Assembly (NCBI GenBank): GCA_900095095.1
Contig: FMBT01000353.1
Span: 62,001-126,000, forward strand
Source: Fragilariopsis cylindrus CCMP1102
Taxonomy: Eukaryota > Bacillariophyta > Bacillariophyceae > Bacillariales > Bacillariaceae
Reading direction: 5' to 3'
Length of the DNA stretch: 64,000 bases
The notes under the pieces: model-generated
The model's input: the letters and a program-made list of their open reading frames with translations, nothing else
Told to the model about the DNA's origin: nothing
Database searches by the model: none
Shown: positions 11,981-22,538 of the stretch, in pieces
How the letters are laid out: the number at the start of each line of letters is the position of its first letter
How positions within the stretch are numbered: the first letter of the stretch is position 1
Made by a program: the position numbers and the translations under genes

Positions 11981-12718
11981 AGTGTTGTATATTTTTATTG
12001 TCTTTCGTTGTAATGAATACTATTGTATGTGTTGATCAGGGGTTTGTCTACCTCAAAGTCTTTTACTTTTGTCGTTTGTTGTAAAATGGATGCCAATACA
12101 GTACAGTAGATAGCAGCAGCAGATCCCAACAAGATCAAAGTGATGGATCTCGAGGACGGGGGACCTCGTCAAAAACTATCCGATGCCCATTTTTCTCCCC
12201 TTGTGGTCTTCCAGATGGTGTAACTGTAACTGCAAAATCGTTTTCTTCGGCGCACTACACGCACGCATGAAGCACAAATAATGGAATCTTGGTGTTTTGT
12301 TTTTGAAGGAACGAAAATACTGTAGAAAGAAATTGATAAAATTCGAAAATGAGATTCCGTTTTTTTCAAAAACGAATCAGACCCGCCCAGTCGTGTGAAA
12401 AACAGTATTTTTGTTACCTCGCCGTTGCTGTGTGTGGAGAATGTCAAATAATGGGGAGATACACGCGAACACCTTTTGATATGATTTTTATGACAGTCGG
12501 AATTCAGAATAACACAAGATAAGGCAACACAAGAATCGAATCCAAGAGGAGATCATCAGAGCTGGAGTCGTACAACATAGCAAATACACAAACGACAAGA
12601 GCAATAACGACAAACAAATTGGCTGGTCATTGTTTACAGTACAACCATAACGAAAGAAACACCATACACGGAAAACGAGACACACTCTTGTGACATACGA
12701 ATAAATAATAACGGTAGG
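11981..12718. other. Intergenic, divergent promoter region
   Basis: It lies between homoserine dehydrogenase (minus) and the J-domain gene (plus). Minus-strand frames at 12169-12447 and 12488-12793 have no family resemblance and unnatural composition. No RNA gene is seen. Confidence 0.55.
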
Positions 12719-15700
12719 ATGGCCAGCCATAATGGAAATCATACAACGAAAGGTAAAGAACATTATAATAACACCAATCGAGAGATTAATCATCAGGAGT
12801 TGGCGAGCATGTTGAGGGAGAGTGCCAATTTAGTAGAAAGAGGTGAATTCGGTTCTATTTTGTATGAATCCCTACAAGACTTTCGTGTTTATTACAAACA
12901 AAATTATCCCAAGACTAGTAGCAAGAAAAAGAAAAAAACGAAAGAAAAAGAAAAGGGTGGTTCCGATGTTGCTGTTGCTGTTGAAACCAAAAGAATAGAC
13001 ACGGTAACAACATCATCATCATCTGCGGTAGAAAATAATGATGATCATAATAATAATAATAAGAAGAAGAATAATGCGGATATCGCTGTTGCTGGTGCTA
13101 CGATTTTGAAAGATCAAAAACAATCTGAAGATGTGAATGTCGAACATACGTCCGAAAGGACGACTGGAACTTCTGGAGAATTCACGCTTAATAATGAGCA
13201 TGAATATGAACACGATATTAGCAATGATGGTAATAATGATAATGATGTTGATGAAAATCGTGATACATCTAATAAATCGGAAATAGATACAACTGCCATG
13301 GAAAAGGAGGAGGAGACATCAGCAGCAGCAGCAGCAAAAGCAGCAATAGACCCACCATCAGATACAGTACCGGACGATTCATCGACAAAAATAAACGGAA
13401 TTCCTGTGGCCGTACCTATCTTTACGGCCGACGTTTCGGTAGCTCCCCCGTCACCCATTGTCGCAAAAACTACTGCCACAACTATTCCAATAGAAACGGC
13501 TGTTCCTATTCCATCAAAGCTTGTCCCTGCCGCGGCTTCAGCTTCGGCGGCGATCAGTACAACCCCGGCTCCGCGTCGCACAGAAGCACCTTCAACTCCT
13601 TCATCTAACCATAGAGGAGCTGCCGTTTTTGGAAAATTCAAAGTTGCTCTTCCAGCTGTCGGAGCGGCACTCAATAATGTGAAAAAAGCCGCATTGAACG
13701 TAACTGGTAAAGATCATCATAACAAGAACAACTCTGCTACTCGAGAAGAATTAGAGAATTTCGGTGGGAGTGGTGTTGCTATGGCTGAATCCTCTGGACG
13801 TAGAACTTCAGCGGATGGCCCTACTAGTAGTAGTACTAGTCGTAGTAATAGTGGAAGTTCAAATAGTTTCAAAAATAATAATGATAATATCAACAAAACC
13901 CAAACCTTAGCGGGTATGACCGGCGCGGTAGATGATGCGCGGTCACGCAGCAACGACAATTATGCACCAAACAACGAATTTAATAATTCTTATGGAAATT
14001 CAAACAGCGTCAATGACCACGACCATGATGGGAATGGCAAACCTCCTCATCGATCACTTGCGGACCAGAAACAACAGGGAGGAACAGGCCTATTCGAATC
14101 TAAACGCTTCGTGAATCAACAGCAGAAACAAAATCAGCAGCAGCAGCTGAATACTTTTGTGGAAGAGCCCAGTGAAAGTAACGACACGCACGATTCATCA
14201 GCATCACGACAAACTACGGCAGTGGATCCCGTCATGGAGGGTGGGGTCGGTGACAAACCTTCTTTTCAACGACCAGTCAATAATGGTTCATCGTTGGTTG
14301 CCAATGGATGGATTGAACAATTCCGACGATCGAAATTCCGTCACACGTGGAAGGAGGTACTGGCTAGTCTTGTGGAGGGTCAGAAACCTGGTGAGGTAAC
14401 GACGTTGTGGATTCAACGAGAAACCGTTAATCCTACAACGGGGAAAACAGAGTTGGAGGCCCTTCATCGGATACCACTCAAGGGATTAGAAGATGTTTCC
14501 TTCCAAGACAATTCGACAGATAATCAATTCCGTTTGAAATTATACAATTCCACTGACGAATTTGTATTCCGTTGTAATGATGCACCGAATGACGCGTTGA
14601 GGTGGGTACAAACACTTAAGAAACACGAACGATTAGCAAAAGGGGTGAAGGATGAAGAAGAAAAGAAAGGTTCTGAAACATCATCCTCGTCGCATACTTT
14701 TTCACAGCAACAACAAAATCAAGATACATATAATCAAACACCATCCACAAAAGGGATGGCTATTCGTGATTTACGTGCTATTTGTCACGGAGCCGGAGTC
14801 AACACATCAGGAATGATAAACCGTTCCGAATTAGAAGCGGCAGCAGAAGAAGTCCAACAAAGGGGAACCTATTTCGATCAACGTGGTACGGCCACTGCAG
14901 CAGCGCAATATCCTCAGCAGCAGCCGCAACAGTATGCACAAAATCACGGTCAACCGCGAAATACATCTCCTGTACCACCACCACAGCAACATCAGCAGCA
15001 ACAGCAACAGCAACGACTTGGAGTAAAGGAATTACGTGCTATTTGTCACGGTGACGGAATCAATACAGCTGGTATGGAACGGAGTGAATTAGAAGCGGCA
15101 GCAAAAGAAGTTCAGAGTCGCGGAACATACTTCGATCCACCTACGGGAATGCATGCGCCGTCTGAAGGTGATGAAATTCGAGCCCGTCAGGAAGAATATA
15201 GAAGACAGCAACAGCAACAACAACAGAACGACGAAATCAAAAGACGGCAGGAACAAGAAGCGGCAGCTGCATTAGAACATCGTCGACGAGAAATAGATGA
15301 GTCTCGTCGTAGAGCCGCTGAAGAAGAAGGACGTCGTAGAGTAGCTGAAGAGGAAGCACGTCGAAGAGCAGCGGCCGAGGAAGAAGCGAGGCGGAGAGCT
15401 GCAATGGAGGATCAACAACGACGACAAGGAGAAGCTCAGGCGCGATATGCACAGCAACAGGCTGCTTGGCAAAAGCAACAACAACAAGACGATCAACGTC
15501 GGCATGCGGCAGAACAAAAATCTGCCGAAGAACGAAGACAGCGTGATGAAGCGTTACGAAAGCAGCAAGAATGGGCGGCCCCCGCGCCAGGTGCTCGTCC
15601 TCCTCAACAACAACAGTATCATCATCAACAACAACAACAACAACAACAACAGCAGCATCACCAAGCCTATCCACAACAGCAGCAGCAGCAACAACAACAG

Positions 15701-16219
15701 CAATGGCATCAACAGCAGCAGCAGCAGCAACCCCGAAATCAAACGCCTCCACCACCACCGCAGCAGCAGCAGAGAGCGCATTCTATTTCTGACGATAAAT
15801 ATGCTAAAATGGCTAATCTATCGACTGATGATGGCCAGGCTACCATTACTAAAATTAAGCATGGTATTTTGATTCAATGGGCATTACAACCTCCGCAACT
15901 TCAGATGCTACGACCCATTGCCGCCTTGGTAACAACCATTCACAATGTCTTTCCTCCTGCTCTCGGTGTTCTCGGACATGATTACTTTAAAAAGTGGAAG
16001 TCCATTGTCCGAAACGATATCGCGGGTGCGGCTGGTCTACCGGACGAAGACAAACTGAAAAAGTCTGTTCGTAAAATCCGTTTCTTTTTGCACCCAGATA
16101 AACTTCCTCATGATTTGAACGAGGAACAAAAGTTTACGGTCAAAATGTTGTGGGATATAACCTCAGATGCATGGGAGGAACACCAAAAGCATGCTGAGGA
16201 TTTAGACTGGGTCAAATAG
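12719..16219 (+). CDS. PH-like / SAP-like repeat / J-domain protein, Q-rich
   Basis: Single exon, 1166 aa, ATG at 12719. Order: a short helical N-terminus (about 25-70), a long Ala/Ser/Thr/Asn low-complexity region, and a PH-like domain at about 525-640 (GWIEQFRRSKFRHTWKEVLA, FRLKLYNSTDEFVFRCND, ALRWVQTLKKHERL). Two copies of a SAP-like motif follow, at about 680-720 and 765-805 (IRDLRAICHGAGVNTSGM / VKELRAICHGDGINTAGM, each ending RGTYFD). Then come an Arg/Glu/Ala coiled coil at about 820-950, a poly-Gln region, and a C-terminal J-domain (about 1085-1166) with an intact HPD motif in RFFLHPDKLPHD. The J-domain should recruit and stimulate Hsp70, and the PH-like domain may bind lipid or protein. 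The combination suggests a membrane-associated co-chaperone, perhaps auxilin-like, but no clathrin-binding motif was seen. The domain calls are by eye. Confidence 0.8.
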   Translation: MASHNGNHTTKGKEHYNNTNREINHQELASMLRESANLVERGEFGSILYESLQDFRVYYKQNYPKTSSKKKKKTKEKEKGGSDVAVAVETKRIDTVTTSSSSAVENNDDHNNNNKKKNNADIAVAGATILKDQKQSEDVNVEHTSERTTGTSGEFTLNNEHEYEHDISNDGNNDNDVDENRDTSNKSEIDTTAMEKEEETSAAAAAKAAIDPPSDTVPDDSSTKINGIPVAVPIFTADVSVAPPSPIVAKTTATTIPIETAVPIPSKLVPAAASASAAISTTPAPRRTEAPSTPSSNHRGAAVFGKFKVALPAVGAALNNVKKAALNVTGKDHHNKNNSATREELENFGGSGVAMAESSGRRTSADGPTSSSTSRSNSGSSNSFKNNNDNINKTQTLAGMTGAVDDARSRSNDNYAPNNEFNNSYGNSNSVNDHDHDGNGKPPHRSLADQKQQGGTGLFESKRFVNQQQKQNQQQQLNTFVEEPSESNDTHDSSASRQTTAVDPVMEGGVGDKPSFQRPVNNGSSLVANGWIEQFRRSKFRHTWKEVLASLVEGQKPGEVTTLWIQRETVNPTTGKTELEALHRIPLKGLEDVSFQDNSTDNQFRLKLYNSTDEFVFRCNDAPNDALRWVQTLKKHERLAKGVKDEEEKKGSETSSSSHTFSQQQQNQDTYNQTPSTKGMAIRDLRAICHGAGVNTSGMINRSELEAAAEEVQQRGTYFDQRGTATAAAQYPQQQPQQYAQNHGQPRNTSPVPPPQQHQQQQQQQRLGVKELRAICHGDGINTAGMERSELEAAAKEVQSRGTYFDPPTGMHAPSEGDEIRARQEEYRRQQQQQQQNDEIKRRQEQEAAAALEHRRREIDESRRRAAEEEGRRRVAEEEARRRAAAEEEARRRAAMEDQQRRQGEAQARYAQQQAAWQKQQQQDDQRRHAAEQKSAEERRQRDEALRKQQEWAAPAPGARPPQQQQYHHQQQQQQQQQQHHQAYPQQQQQQQQQQWHQQQQQQQPRNQTPPPPPQQQQRAHSISDDKYAKMANLSTDDGQATITKIKHGILIQWALQPPQLQMLRPIAALVTTIHNVFPPALGVLGHDYFKKWKSIVRNDIAGAAGLPDEDKLKKSVRKIRFFLHPDKLPHDLNEEQKFTVKMLWDITSDAWEEHQKHAEDLDWVK

Positions 16220-16591
16220 AATAATAATATATTCAATTGATCAGTTTCAATCTCATTGAAGTTTAGTTACCATTCGTTGTTGGATGAAATGACGATATGC
16301 GTATCGTGTAGGTATAAACGGTACTGACTCTATTTTTGAAAGTTGGACTTGTCGAAAAAAAGAGTTGGTACCAACATTCAATTATTTTTAATATTGTAAT
16401 AAATACAAAACATTTTGTATTATTACTTCTTAAAAACTATATTGATTTATGTAAATAGATTATTTTCAAATAATCATACAATGACATAACACAACTATTT
16501 TTATGGCACACATTTTAATCGAGTAAACCACTAGAAGATAAAAATAATTATCATAAATAAGGTTGTTATAATAAGTCAAACTCCATCAGGT
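16220..16591. other. Intergenic, no gene seen
   Basis: Convergent 3' flanks of the J-domain gene and a small minus-strand gene. AT-rich, no structure noticed. Confidence 0.55.
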
Positions 16592-16861
16592 TTATTGCAA
16601 AGATTTCAACTTTTCTGCCCATTCGTCTGAACCCCACGCACTCTCTGTACCTTTGACTAGTTTATCGTCAATCACGCTCTTTGGTGCGCCTATTTGAGAG
16701 AAAGAAACAATGAATGAATGTACGAATGGATGAGAAGAACAAAAAAGGCACGTAATTAAAAAAAAGGAAATTAATTGTATATTTTTACTTTTTTTCGACT
16801 CACCGAACACACCATAACCAAGAGCAATTTTATGCTCAGTGTAGGCTGGATTTACCGCCAT
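16592..16861 (-). CDS. Small two-exon hypothetical gene, possibly longer at its 5' end
   Basis: The conservative model has exon 1 at 16804-16861 (ATG, AVNPAYTEHKIALGYGVFG) and exon 2 at 16592-16689 (APKSVIDDKLVKGTESAWGS then DEWAEKLKSLQ stop). The intron is 16690-16803 (114 nt, GTGAGT...CAAATAG). The frame closes at 51 aa. The same frame stays open upstream to about 16955 with protein-like sequence (ESFTKGNFLQDLHKWEMAV), but without an ATG, so a further 5' exon or a missing base is possible. I do not recognise a family. Oddly, this 5' extension overlaps the beginning of the oxygenase frame on the other strand. The good splice sites and natural composition argue for a real gene. Confidence 0.45.
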   Translation of the reverse strand: MAVNPAYTEHKIALGYGVFGESKKSKNIQLISFFLITCLFCSSHPFVHSFIVSFSQIGAPKSVIDDKLVKGTESAWGSDEWAEKLKSLQ

Positions 16862-16868
16862 TTCCCAT

Positions 16869-17714
16869 TTGTGCAAATCTTGTAGAAAATTTCCCTTAGT
16901 GAATGATTCACGATTGGTTGGTGCAGCTGATCCATTTGATTACAAAACACTCCTTAAATTCGTGGATACATACGAGGGTGAAGGCGACGACGTTGTGACG
17001 ACAAAACCAAACAAACTATCAACTAGTATCGATGGCGCCTTTGATCGACCTCCCAGGGGACGGTTTGAACCAGAAACTCCAATAGATTTTGATTTTAAAG
17101 TTATTGATGATGATATTTTCGTAGGACAACTCTTTACCGCGGAGCAGTGTGGACAATTGAATCGTATGGCTGAATATCACTGCTATCGTGGAGTTGGCAC
17201 AATGGGTTCTGGTTGGACGAATACAGTTTACACACTCACAGCACAGCACTTGCAATGCAAGTTTATTCCAGGCATGGTACAGACTACCAAACCTATTTTC
17301 GATCAACTTATACGTGCAATTTATGACTTGTATCCAGGTCGGATACGACCAGGTTCGATTGTTTTCGAGAATGATGGAGAACCTCATTTAGTTAAGTACA
17401 ATGGAAAGGCAAAAGGGACGCAACTGCATACAGATAATTCCGAATTTGTTTACATTACAGTTAATGTTATGCTGTCTGAGCCAACCGACTTCGGTGGAGG
17501 TGGGACATATATTACAACTATCGATAAAACTATTCAGTTGAAGGAAGGAGAAATGCTCATCCATCTGGGTGACGTGGAACATGCTGGAGCAGAAATCACA
17601 TCTGGTGTACGACGTATTTTGATTGCATTCTTGGCCTGTGAATGGATGGATGAATCTTTGAATATTGAAAAAACAGATCAATCTAGAGAAAAGATGTCAC
17701 ACACGCAAACATAG
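16869..17714 (+). CDS. 2-oxoglutarate/Fe(II)-dependent oxygenase, prolyl-4-hydroxylase type (5' end unresolved)
   Basis: The double-stranded beta-helix domain is in the C-terminal half. It shows the iron-binding HxD (QLHTDNSEFVYITVNVML), a Gly-rich turn (DFGGGGTYI), the distal His (HLGDVEHAGAEI) and the 2OG-binding Arg (GVRRILIAF). The protein probably hydroxylates a protein or small-molecule substrate; the substrate cannot be told. No ATG precedes the conserved part in this frame: it is open from about 16845 and the first codon usable as an alternative start is TTG at 16869. The true start therefore lies in an undetected upstream exon, or a base is missing near the ATG at 16903. No signal peptide or membrane anchor is visible. 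The domain is secure, the gene start is not. Confidence 0.8.
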   Translation: MCKSCRKFPLVNDSRLVGAADPFDYKTLLKFVDTYEGEGDDVVTTKPNKLSTSIDGAFDRPPRGRFEPETPIDFDFKVIDDDIFVGQLFTAEQCGQLNRMAEYHCYRGVGTMGSGWTNTVYTLTAQHLQCKFIPGMVQTTKPIFDQLIRAIYDLYPGRIRPGSIVFENDGEPHLVKYNGKAKGTQLHTDNSEFVYITVNVMLSEPTDFGGGGTYITTIDKTIQLKEGEMLIHLGDVEHAGAEITSGVRRILIAFLACEWMDESLNIEKTDQSREKMSHTQT

Positions 17715-18512
17715 ATGAATGAATTATATCTACGCGTAACAAACAAAGAACATTCATGACATGTTTTCTCCGATTTTTCGATTAATTGAGTGATTTATCT
17801 CTAGCCAAAAAAAAGTAATTATAGTCGAAGTTCTAGATGGATTGGGATCGATCCTATCATCTTCAAAAATAGTGAACATAGAATCCTTACCATCATATAG
17901 TCGAACTTCCATATGATTACATTGGTTTCTAATTTATTTGAAGTATATGTAGATATATGCTGAAGTCCATTGTACCAGTATGTTGTAATTTTGTAATATA
18001 ATAGCAGTAGTAAAGTAACGCCAAAGTGAAATATTGAACAAACGGTACATGTAGCCCTTTCCCAATCTTCCTTTGTTTCTTTGCTTTATTTCCGTACCCA
18101 ACTACCACCAATACATTTGTGTGCTGAATGGCGTATTTTATCAAATACTGCCAGCTGGACCATAGTGATTGCTTGTTGTCATCGTTTTCAGTATTGTTCC
18201 TCCCTCCAGTCGAAGCCGTCGAAAAAAAATGGGCCCAGTCGTGCAATTGTTGCGAACTAGCAAATATTCCGTTCGGAGGAGGATTGGCGTCACACTTGTA
18301 GTATCCACATCGCCCATTCGGCAGGCCACCAAAAATCATGGGAAATAACACGGCGTCAAGAATCTTCCATAGTTGAACTTGGGAATTGCCCTCTGCATCA
18401 AATTGTTTTTGGACGATTCATTCGTTCATTCGTTTTGTTTACGGAGGTTTGCTCGCTTCGATTCTTTTCTCTCCGAATGGTTTTATACTTTGGCACGGAT
18501 TTGGTTTGCCAG
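17715..18512. other. Intergenic with a coding-like fragment on the minus strand
   Basis: A minus-strand frame from about 18420 to 17929 reads partly like protein in its first half (LWKILDAVLFPMIFGGLPNG, RCGYYKCDANPPPNGIFASS, QLHDWAHFF), then turns into AT-rich, low-quality sequence. No start codon precedes the good part. It could be an exon of an unrecognised gene or a gene remnant. The remainder shows nothing. Confidence 0.35.
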
Positions 18513-19955
18513 TCATTCCATTTCTTCGTCGCATCCGTCCATTTCGGCCACTGTGTAATAATCGGAACACTCCTTAAGGGTCAGGTCTCGCCCCAGGACG
18601 GTCCAGCGGTGTCGAATCGAAATCGAAGCGGCCGTCTCGAGAACCGTTTGACGGGGGGTGCGAGGCTTGTATCCCTTCGTTTGGAATACCAAGATCGGAT
18701 CGCTCCAGGTGGTTGTGTTTTGTTCGGCCGTGTCCCATTCCGAAACACCGTAGGAATCTTCCGAGCAACACGACGACGATGACGAGCTGTCGTCATCCTT
18801 GTCATCCGACTCTTCCCCACAGCTGCTACCACTATCGCTATCGCTGCTGCTGTCATCTTGGAGCAAGATGGGAGCAAATCGCTTTTCATCTTCAAAATCT
18901 TCGTGATGAGCAATGTAGTCGAGCATGTCGGATACTTTCCAGCCCGGATCGGTTCCGTTCCAGAACCTCGTCCCATTGACTAGATCGATGGCTTCGGCAG
19001 CGAGACGATGGGTCTCGGCGACGTCCCGGACGTCGGTTACTTCCCAATTCTGACGCAATGTGTACCTTCCCCGGAGCATGTCGCCAAGCCGGTGGGGGTA
19101 GACCGTGTCGTGGAGCGGTGGTGTTCCCATCATTGGGCCGAGCACAATGCACGGGCAGACCGATACGCCGACTACTATCTTGCTGTTGTTGTTGTTAATA
19201 TGGTTGCTCTTTTCGTGTTCGCTGTTGTCGTTGCTGATGTTCCTGCAGAACTCATAGAGCATGGCCTCACAGTCCCGTTTGGCCCGGCCGTAGGAATTCT
19301 CCACGATTTTCTCGTCATCGGCCACCGGTGGACCGGTGATGGTGCCACCGGCGGCTCCCGAGCTGGTATAGACAATTCTACGAATTGTGTCCTTGTGCTT
19401 GGCTACCGATTGCAGGAGCCACTCCATCGCTACCACGTAGCTCTCGTACACTGCGTGGTCGTACGAATAATAGTTCTCGTCGTCATTATCATTATTGTCA
19501 TTATTTTTGGATGTTGCAATTGCCTCTTTGTGAATTTCCTTCAAAAGCTCATCGATCGGTGGCAGTCGTCCCTTTTGGTAGTTCTCGTGATTTTTGTTGT
19601 GGTGATTGTTCTTGTTGTTGTTCTTATCTTTCGATTCCGATTTCCAGAGGTGATAATCGGTGCCGAAATTCCCCGCGACGTGAAAGACATAGCCACACCC
19701 GTTGCCAAAAATGTCGTCGTAGGCACCTTGGATGGACATGTCGGCGACGCAGACCTCTAGAATTCCACCGGCGGTTCGTGTGGCCTCGGATGTTGCCAAG
19801 GCACGGAGGTGATCTACCTTGGAGGGGATATTGGCTCGAACACAGGCCCGCACCAAATATCCGTGTTCCAAGAGATTCCGACACAGGTACGATCCAATGA
19901 AGCCGGACGCCCCCGTGACGGCGGCAATTGGTCGTAGTTGTAGTTGATCGTTCAT
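18513..19955 (-). CDS. Extended short-chain dehydrogenase/reductase, dihydroflavonol-reductase-like
   Basis: 480 aa, ATG at 19955. The Rossmann motif is at the N-terminus (AAVTGASGFIGSYLCRNLLE). The catalytic Tyr-x3-Lys is in SYGRAKRDCEA, with the upstream Ser in RRIVYTSSGAAGG. VSVCPCIVLGPMMG and VTDVRDVAETHRLA are typical of the DFR/cinnamoyl-CoA-reductase branch of NAD(P)-dependent epimerase/reductases. The substrate is unknown; similar sequences act on flavonoids, sterols or hydroxy-ketones. Two acidic/Ser/Asn-rich insertions (about 105-155 and 365-400) are unusual. Base composition is clearly more GC-rich than most of the window, with many C/G third positions; the NicO transporter gene shares this. 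This could mean high expression, a different isochore or later acquisition. It is intact and has no intron. Confidence 0.82.
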   Translation of the reverse strand: MNDQLQLRPIAAVTGASGFIGSYLCRNLLEHGYLVRACVRANIPSKVDHLRALATSEATRTAGGILEVCVADMSIQGAYDDIFGNGCGYVFHVAGNFGTDYHLWKSESKDKNNNKNNHHNKNHENYQKGRLPPIDELLKEIHKEAIATSKNNDNNDNDDENYYSYDHAVYESYVVAMEWLLQSVAKHKDTIRRIVYTSSGAAGGTITGPPVADDEKIVENSYGRAKRDCEAMLYEFCRNISNDNSEHEKSNHINNNNSKIVVGVSVCPCIVLGPMMGTPPLHDTVYPHRLGDMLRGRYTLRQNWEVTDVRDVAETHRLAAEAIDLVNGTRFWNGTDPGWKVSDMLDYIAHHEDFEDEKRFAPILLQDDSSSDSDSGSSCGEESDDKDDDSSSSSSCCSEDSYGVSEWDTAEQNTTTWSDPILVFQTKGYKPRTPRQTVLETAASISIRHRWTVLGRDLTLKECSDYYTVAEMDGCDEEME

Positions 19956-20572
19956 TGATTACAGCGATAGCGGTGGTAGTACTGTTAGCTTGTTGCTGTT
20001 AGGGACGAGTGACGAGAGGACAGGATGTGCAATAAAAAATAGTAGAAATTGAACTTTTAAAAGAAAAAATCATTAGACCTGTCGAGAGAATCAAGAATTA
20101 AGAAGTCCAGTCGTACAATGTGGAACACGACTGGATGACATTCGTTCTGTCTTTCATGTGCGCGGGATTGAAAAAAAGCGATCAAAACAACTTAAAAGAG
20201 GAGTGTAAGCGCTTTTGTTTTTTTTAAATGACACTATCTGCCTAACCTACTTCTATTATTGTATGTAGGACCTAACATGCGTGTACAAGTAATGAATTGT
20301 TTCTTAAAATAACTTTTATACTATAAACAGGAACATAATCTGAATGCCTGCTCAACAAAATTCTGTCGGTCAATAATCGTCGAGCAATTCTATTTTGAAA
20401 GTGCCATCACGTTTCATACTTTTTTCTTCTTTCATATCCAGCATGGATGTCGGCCCCCCGGTAGTTGCATTGAGACAATTATAGTTACATAATTACTGCC
20501 GTATGCATTGGTATTATCGTGTTATCTATTTTTTCTCGATGAGATTTGATTTGACCTTTTTTCTTCCAACAC
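19956..20572. other. Intergenic, no gene seen
   Basis: Upstream region of the SDR gene and 3' flank of the ketoacyl-CoA synthase. No ORF or RNA signature was noticed. Confidence 0.6.
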
Positions 20573-22236
20573 TTAAACCTTGAGCCAAACTCCCGAAGTG
20601 CATTTGAATCCAGATCCGAACGCTACCTGCATAATCCGATCTCCTTTCTTCAGTGGATTGGTTTTTTGTTCGTAATGAATATATTCAAGCTCGTACCAAA
20701 TCGATGAGGAGCTAGTGTTACCATAATTGTACAGAGCCTTTCTGGAGGGTTCCGTGTGATATTCTTCTAATTTAAGATTTTTTTCGATACCTGTTTGTGT
20801 GATAAACAATGATGAAGAAAGAAGGGTGAGAAGAAAGATATTGTGAATTCGTTGAAGACAAGTGCTTTCGGTCGTATGGTAATAGCTACCAAAAGAAGAA
20901 CAACGACACAAAAAAAGATCTACTTACCATCAATAACGGCACGTCCACCAGCATGGATACAGAAATGATCAATACCACGTTTGAAATCTGGTACGTATGG
21001 CTTAACCTTAGGTAATTTCGCGGCGGTTTCCTCTCCAACAGCATTTCCGATCGATTTCAATAAGAATCGAACAACGATACTCCAAACGACTAATGCTTGT
21101 TCAGTGACCGGTAATACCGATGGACCTAACATGGTAAAGTTCTTCTCCATTGTCTTACCAGCCACTTTAACAATATCTTTCGAAAGACGGACACCTCTTT
21201 GTCCATTGGTATCTTCCGTTTCGTATACACATTCGTATGCAGCCTGTCCACTACCTTGAACACGAACAGTATGCAATAACTTGTACCACGCTCGACGTCC
21301 ATCTAACCAATTATTAGAGAGAACAATAGCGGCACCACCACAACGAAATAATGTATTTTGGATCAAAAATCCGCGTTCATTACCATGATATAAATTGGGT
21401 GTGATAACCTCAGTTGATACAACTAATGCCTTACGAGAACCTTTCCTTCCTAATAATTTCTTTGCTAAATCGACACTAATAAGTGATGCACTACATCCCA
21501 TACCAGATAAGTTGTATGTTTCAACATCACTACGCATACCGAATTGAGAAACGACCATAGCACATAGAGATGGTGTCGGTGAAAACAATGAGCAATTGAC
21601 AATTAAAACATCAATGTCACGGGGTTTTACATTTGCCTCTTTTAATGCCTTCTCTACAACGTCAAAGATAACAATTTGTGCCTCCTTTCGACTTGCATCA
21701 ATGGATCGATCTGCCATCAAATGATCACTCGGATTTTCTGGATCGGGTTTTAAGCATTGTGTAATACCTGGTGGCCATGCAGTTGCTGGTCCAGTTCCTG
21801 ATCGATCTAATATACGCCTCATGAAATTTAAAGATTCTTGTGTGAAACATTTTTGACGTTTCATCATTGTCATGATCTCATCTTGATCACATTTCCAATC
21901 CTCAGGTGCCTTGAAGGTAGCAAAACTCAACATGTATATAGGTGAATCCCGACGAATCATCCATCCTCCGACCACTAAAATTAATGCAGTTGTTTTCACA
22001 GCCGGTGAAAATATATCAAATCCATCACTTTCTGCAATAGAAACATACAATCGTACCAGTAATTCCTTCACTGCCAGTGCAACAACTGAGACAGTTTCAA
22101 TAGAAATAGGAACACCCTGATCACCTGGGAATAAGTCCGTAACGACCTGATAAACCACTTGAGAAATAAGAACGACGAGACCCGCTATGAGAAAAAACGG
22201 TGCATTCGTAAAGATAACGTGCACCCAATTGATCAT
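20573..22236 (-). CDS. 3-ketoacyl-CoA synthase (FAE1/KCS type fatty acid elongase)
   Basis: It condenses malonyl-CoA with long-chain acyl-CoA in ER fatty-acid elongation. Exon 1 is 20928-22236 and exon 2 is 20573-20790. The intron is 20791-20927 (137 nt, GTAAGT...ACAG). The join reads [14 protein letters not shown] and the spliced protein is 508 aa, the usual KCS length. There are two N-terminal membrane spans (about 10-30 and 80-95). The thiolase-like fold has the catalytic Cys in [17 protein letters not shown], His in [13 protein letters not shown] and Asn in [16 protein letters not shown]; the His and Asn flank the intron. The C-terminus has the family blocks [20 protein letters not shown]. 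This is the plant/algal KCS class, not the ELO class. The gene is intact. Confidence 0.95.
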
Positions 22237-22538
22237 TCTGTATTATATTATATTTGATTTGATTTCGTGTGTCGAAAGATTCGATTCGATGGTTTGATTC
22301 ATATTATTCATACGAAGACAACGACAAAAGTAAAGATTTGGAAAAAAAGGGCGGAAAAAGCAGAGATATCCGTGAGTTCACTCATTTATTCTACTACCAT
22401 AAAAAAGATAAGGACATTTGAAGTAATGCCATCATATAAACAAAGCTTTTTTCAGGCTCTTTGCCAAATAGATGATAAGGCAGAGAGACAAGAGAGATAA
22501 ATTGTGTAAAAACTTGTTCTGCACCAACTACTCGATTG

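Noticed and set aside
15600-15780. Long frames on the opposite strand of CAG/CAA-rich genes
   Set aside because: These Leu/Val/Ala-rich frames are shadows of poly-Gln coding and have no independent support.
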